NCBI GenBank assembly: GCA_964568735.1
Contig: CAZMRF010000016.1
Coordinates: 1 to 64,000, forward strand
Length of the DNA: 64,000 nt
DNA from: CAZMRF01 sp964568735
GTDB taxonomy: Bacteria > Acidobacteriota > Polarisedimenticolia > JACPZX01
Direction of reading: 5' to 3'
In this document: positions 58,557-64,000 of the stretch, in pieces
Layout of the letters: each line of letters starts with the position of its first letter
Numbering within the stretch: the first letter of the stretch is position 1
Notes under the pieces: model-generated
Database searches by the model: none
Told to the model about the DNA's origin: nothing
Seen by the model: the letters and a program-made list of their open reading frames with translations, nothing else
Translations under genes and position numbers: made by a program

Positions 58557-58940
58557 TCAGGGATCTTCAAGGATGGAATTCTTCGCCGCGGAGCCGACCA
58601 GGATGGCACCCGCCACGATCATGAGCACGACGCCAACCCTCGAGCGGAAGAAGGACTTCCTCGTCCCGGGGGGAGTTTCGCGGCGGGGCTCGGGCGGGAT
58701 GGCCCCTTCGTTCACGGCGAGAAGGCGTGCCGCAAGGGCCTGCCTGAGCCCCCCTGACTCGGGAGGGCACGGGAGTTGTCTCGCCGGGGCCGGGACCTGG
58801 ATGGACGAGGCGGCTTCCTGGCCGGCCGGAGGGAGCGCCTCCGCGGCAGGGCTGGCCCCGGGGGCCACTCCCCCCCAGACCGGCGTCACCCCCCCGGCCG
58901 CGGCGAGCGCAAGGATCGCGGCGAGTAGCCTCGAGCCCAC
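58557..58940 (-). CDS. Small secreted or membrane protein with C-terminal helix
   Basis: 127 residues from GTG 58940. A signal peptide (about 1-23) is followed by an Ala/Pro-rich spacer, a helical segment (GGLRQALAARLLAVNEG), a basic stretch (RKSFFRSR), a hydrophobic helix (VGVVLMIVAGAILVGSAA) and the short tail KNSILEDP. This tripartite plan (signal, spacer, Arg-rich stretch plus C-terminal helix plus charged tail) is that of proteins anchored by a C-terminal helix. No family is recognised. It shares the plan with the genes at 56538 and 57233. Confidence 0.55.
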   Translation of the reverse strand: MGSRLLAAILALAAAGGVTPVWGGVAPGASPAAEALPPAGQEAASSIQVPAPARQLPCPPESGGLRQALAARLLAVNEGAIPPEPRRETPPGTRKSFFRSRVGVVLMIVAGAILVGSAAKNSILEDP

Positions 58941-59059
58941 GAGCTCCGCGTGAACTGGCGGAATCCGGATGACGAACCTCCTGGCCGCCGGCGCCCGCCG
59001 GCGGTGGATGCGGTGTCCCGGATCCTGTCGGGTCCCGACGGGGCGGTCAAGCCCCGAGA

Positions 59060-59308
59060 TCAGTTCATGCGGAGGTGCGGGGCGACGGACCTCACGAAGA
59101 GACGCGTGTCGATGGGTGCGGCCTCAAGCCCGGGGCCGGGCACCGGGATGCCGCCAAGGGATCGGAGGATGACCTCGGCGCTCTCGGTCAGGAGACCTCG
59201 CAGGTCGTTCAAGGTCAGGGTCTGTGCGTCGCTCAGGTCGTATTGCGTGGCGGTCTTGGTGTCTTCCAAGGCTTCAGGCTCCCCTCCCCCGGCTGGTTCA
59301 GAGCCCAC
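59060..59308 (-). CDS. Short hypothetical protein downstream of the HTH-receiver gene
   Basis: Up to 82 residues from GTG 59308. TTG 59269 with GGGGAGGGG-type purines 9 nt upstream would give 69 residues starting LEDTKTATQYDLSDAQTLT. It is mostly helical, has no signal peptide and ends RLFVRSVAPHLRMN. No family is recognised. It lies 9 bp after the HTH-receiver stop, so the two are probably co-transcribed. 58941-59059 holds nothing recognised. Confidence 0.45.
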   Translation of the reverse strand: MGSEPAGGGEPEALEDTKTATQYDLSDAQTLTLNDLRGLLTESAEVILRSLGGIPVPGPGLEAAPIDTRLFVRSVAPHLRMN

Positions 59309-59317
59309 CCCCTGGGC

Positions 59318-59929
59318 TCACTCCTGGGCTGTGCTGAAATCGAGCAGGCGCGCGATCTTGCTCCTGAACTCCTCGATGTTCAGGGGTTTTTTCATGTAAT
59401 CGGAGGCACCGCAGCGGACGATCTCCTCCTGGGCGTTGTTGTCCATGAAGCCGGAAATCGCGAGGATCTTGGTCCCCGAGGTCGCCGGGTTGGCGCGTAT
59501 TCTGCGGCAAGCCTCGAAGCCGTCCATCCGGGGCATCTTCAGGTCGAGCACGAGCAGGTCGGGCTTGGAGTGACCGGCCTTCAGGAGCGCCTCGTAGCCG
59601 TCGCCCGCCTCCTCCACCTCGAGACCCATCTCCATGGTCCTGAGGACCTCGGCGAGCATCTCGCGCACGGAGGAGTCGTCGTCCACGAGGAGGACCCTTC
59701 GCGCGGTTCTCTCGAAGAACTCGGGGTAGATCGGCATCTGGTGCCGGACCAGGAACTCCTTGAAGTCCTCGCTGTCGACCCGGAAGTGACCGCCGGGCGT
59801 TCGGAAAGCCTTCAGGCGACCATTGCGGATCCACTTCTTGACGGCATTCGTGGAAACGTCGCAGTAGCGTGCGACCTCGCCTGTCGTCAGGAGCTTCGAA
59901 TGGCTGGTAGGTGCTTTGGCCTTCGCCAC
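59318..59929 (-). CDS. Excisionase-type HTH fused to a response-regulator receiver
   Basis: 203 residues from GTG 59929 (AAGGA 7 nt upstream). The N-terminal part (about 13-62) is a MerR/excisionase-type helix-turn-helix: LLTTGEVARYCDVSTNAVKKW, RNGRLKAFRTPGGHFRV. A linker leads to a CheY-like receiver (about 78-198) with the acidic pair in VLLVDDDSSVREML, the phosphoacceptor Asp in LLVLDLKMPRMDGFEACR, and the Lys of DYMKKPLNIEEF. The order is inverted relative to most response regulators, where the receiver comes first. It probably regulates genes in response to a kinase encoded elsewhere. Its promoter is one of the best in the window. Confidence 0.88.
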   Translation of the reverse strand: MAKAKAPTSHSKLLTTGEVARYCDVSTNAVKKWIRNGRLKAFRTPGGHFRVDSEDFKEFLVRHQMPIYPEFFERTARRVLLVDDDSSVREMLAEVLRTMEMGLEVEEAGDGYEALLKAGHSKPDLLVLDLKMPRMDGFEACRRIRANPATSGTKILAISGFMDNNAQEEIVRCGASDYMKKPLNIEEFRSKIARLLDFSTAQE

Positions 59930-59973
59930 TTTTATATCCTTTTTCCGAATGTTCCGCTTTTTACGGCTCGCGC

Positions 59974-60002
59974 AATATATGCCGACCCGAAAGGGGTGTC
60001 AA
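59974..60002 (-). promoter_or_regulatory. Strong promoter of the HTH-receiver gene
   Basis: On minus, TTGACA (60002-59997) and TATATT (59979-59974) are exactly 17 bp apart, with a start near 59967 and an A-rich leader of about 38 nt. The near-consensus sequence contrasts with the surrounding high GC. Confidence 0.8.
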
Positions 60003-60081
60003 GCGGGAAACCAGGGACAGAGAGACCTGCGATCGGGCCCTCCTTCTATCCGATAACCCTTTATTCTGGAAAGGCTTAGAG

Positions 60082-62226
60082 CTAGCCAGAAAGGGCAGCG
60101 GCGCGGCGCTTCGCGCCGGGGGCGATTGCGGGCCCGTCGTGCGATTCCCATGTCGCGGTCGCGGAGGAGGCGGCCTCCGAGAAGGCCGAGCGAGCTTCGG
60201 CTTTGAGGCCGAGCCGCTCGTAGCAGAGGCCGGTCAGGTACCGGACCGTTCCTATCGAGATCCCGGCGCCGTCGGGAAGGTGCGAGTTCCTGAATGCGTC
60301 CCGGATGGCAGCCTCCCACTGATCGAAGTGCATCAGCGCGACCCCGAGGTTCAACCATGCATAGCCCGCGGTGACGGCATCCTCACCCGCAAGCGCGGCG
60401 GCCTGTCGCAGGTCCGCGATGGCCTTGTTGTAGAGGATCGTCGCGTCCCGCATGGGCAGCATGACCGGCGTCTCCCTCAGCACGATCTCGAGGCGGCGTG
60501 ACCCCCCCGGGCCCTCCGCGCTGACCGAGGCCGTCTCCCCCGGGTTCATCTTCCGCAGCGCTCCCTCGAAATCCGCGGAGCCGGCGAGTGGCGAGCCCGC
60601 GAAGGAGGCCAGCGCATCTCCCGCCGCGACTCCCGCGACGGCCGCGGGACTGCCCGGAGTGACGGCGAGCACGATGGGGTGCTTCTCTCCCCTCACGTCG
60701 ATGAGCTTGATGCCGCTCCAGGGCTGGCGGACGGGGAGCTCCCGCTCCAGGGCCGCCGAGACCGCGCGGAACGGAGCTCCCGCCGAGCCTTCGAGGGTCC
60801 AGCGATCGGGAATGTCCTGCGCAGGGCCGTAGAGGAGGACCTCCACTTTCTCGCCAATCGCGCCCGCCGGCTGGGCGATCAGGATCAGCTCCACCTTGAG
60901 CGAGGCGAAGAGGTCCTTGAGCGTCGCTCCGCCCAGGCCCCGGCCGCGCGAGCTCTCCATCTCCAGGCGGACGCGCTGAGGAGTGTCACCCGGGATTCCG
61001 CCGCCCGGTCGCACGACGTTGTAGCGCTCCAGGGATCCCATCGCGCTGCCGAGGCTCTCGGCCTCGGAGAGGCCGGGACGAAGGTCGAAAGCTGCGATCG
61101 TGAGACGGAGCGCCTTCTTGATCTCCACCTGCTGGTTCTTCCTGACTTCCACGCCGCCCGCGTATCGCCCGAGCCCGGCTGCCTCCAGGACGAGATCGTG
61201 CGGGCCGGAGCAGAGCCCCTCCAGCGTGAGGGGCGCCTTGCCCCGGGACTTACCGTCGAGGATCACGTCGGCCCCGGGAGGCTCGGAGGCGATTCTCAGG
61301 CTCCCCCTGCTCGGCTCGAGGACGAAGGGCTTGTAGGCCACGGGCGCGTTGTCAGCCGGATCCACCTTGACGTCGACATTGACCGTTACGGGCTCGTAGC
61401 AGTCCTTCCGGAGAGCCATGGTGTGCTCACCCGGAGGGAGATTCGCGACGAGGAGAGGCTCGGAGAGGTCCGCGATGGCGATTCCCATCTCCCGGGCAAC
61501 ATCCTCGTACTCCGCTCCGGCCCTGCCGAAGGTCGAGCCCTTCTCGACGCCGTCCACGAGGACCTTGACCTCCCGGGGAAGCGTCGCCACACGGATGCCT
61601 CGCGCATTGGGCGTCAGCTTGAGGCTGCGTTCGAGCCTGCCTCCCGCCTCCACCTGGATCGGCTCCTCGATCCCGTCGAAGCCTTCTCGCACGATCTTCA
61701 AGCTATGCGGCCCCGCCAGCACGTCCCGATCGCTGATGGGTGAAGGGCCGAGGGAGACGCCGTCCAGGAGGACCTCGGCCCCGAGCGGATCCGTGTCGAT
61801 CCGCAGCACCCCGGCGAGCTTCTTCTTGGCGCCCGTGAAGAGGGCGACGATCTTGGAGGAGATCCCCTCGAGATCGATCGTGTGGGCGGGCTCGAAGCGA
61901 ATCAGCTCCTCGAAGTCGGCGGATGCCTCGTCGTTGCGGCCCAGGTTGGCCAGCGCGACCGCCCGCCCCTCCCAGGCCTCAGCCACGATCTGGCGAGCGT
62001 CGGGGGTCACCGTCGGCATCTGCCCGCTCTTGTAGGCGTCGACGAGCCGCGTGTACGACTCGATGGCCCCGGCGAACTCGAGCGAGTCCAGGAGCCCGGT
62101 CGCTTCCTGAAGCATCGCGCGGTAATGCGCGATGGCCGAGGCGATGTCCTCTTCTTCCACCTGGCCGAGCGGAGCCGAGATCGCCATGAGAAGCGCCGCG
62201 GCCAGCACCGCGAGGCGCCGCCTCAC
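60082..62226 (-). CDS. Periplasmic PEGA/TPR/PDZ protein
   Basis: About 714 residues from GTG 62226, just after the upstream gene's stop (62234); the frame is open to 62448. A signal peptide (RRRLAVLAAALLMAISA), a TPR region (about 25-110), three PEGA-type beta modules (about 125-185: GVLRIDTDPLGAEVLLDGVSLG; 190-290; 295-370: GSLRIASEPPGADVILDGKSRG) and an unassigned alpha/beta part (about 375-530) are seen. A PDZ-like domain (about 535-590: IVLAVTPGSPAAVAGVAAGD) and a C-terminal TPR (about 615-700) follow. PEGA modules bind envelope or spore-surface structures. It may be a scaffold with the NHL and PEGA genes on either side. Confidence 0.8.
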   Translation of the reverse strand: MRRRLAVLAAALLMAISAPLGQVEEEDIASAIAHYRAMLQEATGLLDSLEFAGAIESYTRLVDAYKSGQMPTVTPDARQIVAEAWEGRAVALANLGRNDEASADFEELIRFEPAHTIDLEGISSKIVALFTGAKKKLAGVLRIDTDPLGAEVLLDGVSLGPSPISDRDVLAGPHSLKIVREGFDGIEEPIQVEAGGRLERSLKLTPNARGIRVATLPREVKVLVDGVEKGSTFGRAGAEYEDVAREMGIAIADLSEPLLVANLPPGEHTMALRKDCYEPVTVNVDVKVDPADNAPVAYKPFVLEPSRGSLRIASEPPGADVILDGKSRGKAPLTLEGLCSGPHDLVLEAAGLGRYAGGVEVRKNQQVEIKKALRLTIAAFDLRPGLSEAESLGSAMGSLERYNVVRPGGGIPGDTPQRVRLEMESSRGRGLGGATLKDLFASLKVELILIAQPAGAIGEKVEVLLYGPAQDIPDRWTLEGSAGAPFRAVSAALERELPVRQPWSGIKLIDVRGEKHPIVLAVTPGSPAAVAGVAAGDALASFAGSPLAGSADFEGALRKMNPGETASVSAEGPGGSRRLEIVLRETPVMLPMRDATILYNKAIADLRQAAALAGEDAVTAGYAWLNLGVALMHFDQWEAAIRDAFRNSHLPDGAGISIGTVRYLTGLCYERLGLKAEARSAFSEAASSATATWESHDGPAIAPGAKRRAAALSG

Positions 62227-62233
62227 GGTGGGC

Positions 62234-63790
62234 TCAGTCGAAGAGGAGGATCGTTCGCTTGCGCTTGTCATAGACGTAGACCTCGCCACTCGGCCCCACC
62301 GCGACGCAGCCCGGCTCCTCCAGCGCGTGGGGCGCGCCGGCGGAGGGAGAGATGGACGCAAGCCTGGCTCCATCGGGCGAGAGCACATCCACCGCCGCCC
62401 GCTTCGCGTCCAGCACGTAGAGGTTGCCGAGCGGATCGGAGGCCACATCGACGGGATCCTCGAAAGTGAGCGCCTTGCCGCCGGGAGCCAGCGGCGCCAG
62501 GCGATCGCGATCGAGGACCATGAGGCCGCGGCTCTTGCCGTCGAGGACGATCACCCGGCCTCCGGGCTGAACGGTCATCGCGAGCATCCTCGCTCCCGAG
62601 GCCTTGTCCCCCGCGAGCACCCTCGGGCTCGACAGGTCCTTGCCGAAGAGGAGCAGCTCCCCCTCCCCGCGATCGAGGATGTAGAGCTCGTTGAGCGTGC
62701 TTCGCCAGGAGCCGGCGATGCGCTCCACCGGCTCGAGCTTCGCCCCGTCCTTGCGCTGGGGCGCGAGGCTCTCGCCTCCAGCCGTCACCTTCCCGGCTCC
62801 GGAAACGACGAGGCCGCCGAAGGCGTCGAAGGAGGTGAGAATCGCGCCCGGGAAGGGCTCGTTCTTTGCGAGCCGCCCCTCACGCGTGAAGGTCAGGATC
62901 GCGCCTCGCCTGGAATCGGCGGCGACGATGTCGCCCGAAGGCGCGACGGCCATGTGGATCTCCCCCCGGAGATCCTCTCCGGCCGGGAGCTGCGGCACGA
63001 AGGCCGCGGCGGGCTGGTATCGTGGCGGCCGGCCCGCAGCAGGCAGGAGGCGGACCCGGTACAGGAGGGTCAGCCAGTCCAGGGCGCTCTGCGCCGCCGG
63101 CCCCTCCGGAGCCTCCAGGCGGCAGGCCTGGAAGGCCTCCGCGGAGCTGACCGCGTCCCCGATCCTGGCGTTGCAGATCCCGAGGAAGTACTGCGCCTCG
63201 GCCGCGGCTGCGCCGTGAGGGGTTTCTTGAAGCGCGCGCTCCAGGGAGAGGATGGCCCTGTCGTAGCCCAGCTTCTCCAGCTCGGAGAAGGCGGCTCCGA
63301 CGTGGGCCCTGCCCACCCAGGGGCTGCCGGGGTAGATGTTGACCACGCGCGAGAAGCTCGCGTAGGCCTCGTCGAGGTTGCGCCGCGGAGATTGAGGCTC
63401 GAGCGCGAGCAGCCCGAGAAGGTAGAGCGCCTGCGGCGCCGAATCGGATTGTGGGTAGCGCTCTCGCACTTGCTCGAAGTACGAGCGCGCCGCCTCCTGG
63501 CCCTTCACGGCGACGGAGCCGAGCTGCCACAGCGAGGCGGCCGGATACTGCTGCGCGCCCAGGCGCATCAGGGCGTCGTCAGCCCAGGCGCTCTCCGGGA
63601 AGGACTGGACGATCTGCTGGAAATCCCGCACGGCCTGCTCGAGCTTGCCCTCCCGCATGAGCTGATCGGCGTTGTCGAAGGTCCTGCGAGCCAGGTCGGC
63701 GTCGGCGGCGGTCTGCGCAAAGGCGGGCGGGAAGGCGGCCGCCAGCGAGGCCGCGGCGAGGATCACTCCGATGCGTGCGATTCCGTTCAT
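62234..63790 (-). CDS. Secreted TPR plus NHL-repeat protein
   Basis: 518 residues with a signal peptide (about 1-25, ending AFAQ). The N-terminal half holds TPR/YbgF-like pairs (LMREGKLEQAVRDFQQIVQSFPE, ALYLLGLLALEPQSPRRNLDEAYASF in pieces). The C-terminal half has NHL/beta-propeller repeats (VDVASDPLGNLYVLDAKRAAVD; CVAVGPSGEVYVYDKRKRTILL). The two propeller blades at the end are clear and others are inferred. It is probably periplasmic or outer-membrane-associated, in one transcript with the PEGA proteins on both sides. Its function is unknown. Confidence 0.78.
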   Translation of the reverse strand: MNGIARIGVILAAASLAAAFPPAFAQTAADADLARRTFDNADQLMREGKLEQAVRDFQQIVQSFPESAWADDALMRLGAQQYPAASLWQLGSVAVKGQEAARSYFEQVRERYPQSDSAPQALYLLGLLALEPQSPRRNLDEAYASFSRVVNIYPGSPWVGRAHVGAAFSELEKLGYDRAILSLERALQETPHGAAAAEAQYFLGICNARIGDAVSSAEAFQACRLEAPEGPAAQSALDWLTLLYRVRLLPAAGRPPRYQPAAAFVPQLPAGEDLRGEIHMAVAPSGDIVAADSRRGAILTFTREGRLAKNEPFPGAILTSFDAFGGLVVSGAGKVTAGGESLAPQRKDGAKLEPVERIAGSWRSTLNELYILDRGEGELLLFGKDLSSPRVLAGDKASGARMLAMTVQPGGRVIVLDGKSRGLMVLDRDRLAPLAPGGKALTFEDPVDVASDPLGNLYVLDAKRAAVDVLSPDGARLASISPSAGAPHALEEPGCVAVGPSGEVYVYDKRKRTILLFD

Positions 63791-63815
63791 GCTCCCGGTC
63801 CGGGGAAGGCCGAGC

Positions 63816-64000
63816 CTACTTGAGGATGAACTTGACGGGCGCGCGCTGCCCTTCGATCACGAGAACCGTCTGCTCCTGGCTCTGGCCCGTCGGAAGAACA
63901 TACCTGATCTTGTAGGTGCCTTCCGCAAGAGAGTAATCCAGGATGGGCGGCGATCCCAGCTTCTTCCCGTTGACGAAGATTTCTCCGCTGCTCGGGTTGG
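63816..64000 (-). CDS. PEGA-domain protein, C-terminal end (runs off the right edge)
   Basis: The last 61 codons of a minus-strand gene are visible, reading NPSSGEIFVNGKKLGSPPIL, DYSLAEGTYKIRYVLPTGQ and QTVLVIEGQRAPVKFILK before TAG 63816-63818. It is a PEGA beta module at the extreme C terminus. Serine/threonine kinases and secreted scaffolds both end this way, and the kinase part, if any, is outside the window. It precedes the TPR-NHL gene by 25 bp, suggesting one operon. Confidence 0.75.
   Translation of the reverse strand, partial: NPSSGEIFVNGKKLGSPPILDYSLAEGTYKIRYVLPTGQSQEQTVLVIEGQRAPVKFILK

Noticed and set aside
62132..63823. A plus-strand frame of about 560 codons opposite the TPR-NHL gene
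   Set aside because: The minus strand has a signal peptide and NHL repeats. The plus frame has shadow composition only.

Overview
The window is a GC-rich bacterial chromosome segment (roughly two thirds G+C by eye) from a diderm organism. It carries genes for outer-membrane porin and barrel proteins, Wza/Wzc-type polysaccharide export, lipid-A-like glycosyl transfer and MreB. The style (excisionase-HTH fused to a receiver domain, PEGA/TPR/NHL secreted proteins, MopE-like plus LamG secreted proteins, tRNA-Sec and a SelW-type selenoprotein) fits Acidobacteriota or a neighbouring deep phylum, but no marker here fixes the taxon. Genes are densely packed with 4-bp ATGA/GTGA overlaps, and GTG and TTG starts are common. 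Several promoters can be read as TTGACN, a 16-18 bp spacer and a TANNNT box.

Layout. 1-3123 (minus): FecR-domain protein, GAF-GGDEF cyclase and the 5' end of mreB. 3378-5922 (plus): PpiD/SurA-like foldase and a TPR protein whose end overlaps tRNA-Ala(GGC). 6094-7367: a 21-residue Lys/Arg-rich ORF on minus and a PAP2 phosphatase on plus. 7529-12422: tRNA-Sec followed by an islet of secreted repeat proteins, marked by a second copy of the tRNA-Sec 3' end, a gene remnant and a 33-bp direct repeat. 12421-17281: HAD phosphatase and sulfatase (minus), then a three-gene polyprenyl-phosphate-sugar/ArnT-like set (plus). 17511-20107: a diguanylate cyclase/phosphodiesterase pair. 20141-28325: an iron operon under a Fur-box promoter. 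28333-33447: lipoprotein, RsbU-type phosphatase, coiled-coil protein, HTH regulator and a receiver-PilZ protein. 33701-57751: a large exopolysaccharide/O-antigen locus whose two arms converge at about 44.29 kb. 57888-64000 (minus): small secreted proteins, an HTH-receiver regulator and PEGA/TPR/NHL proteins.

How the parts fit. The iron operon joins Fur, FeoB, a Cys-rich small protein and a DtxR-FeoA fusion to ApbE, a porin, an FMN-binding protein and a small haem-b-like membrane protein. This looks like a ferric-reducing flavin/haem chain coupled to Fe(II) import. Two cyclases, one EAL phosphodiesterase and a PilZ protein surround the polysaccharide locus, a plausible c-di-GMP control of matrix production.

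The best hidden gene is a SelW/Rdx-type selenoprotein at 45898-46140 (minus). Its CxxU codon is an in-frame TGA followed by a SECIS-like hairpin, so ordinary gene calling would cut it. It lies inside the polysaccharide operon, and the cognate tRNA-Sec, with its own promoter, lies 38 kb away in the same window.
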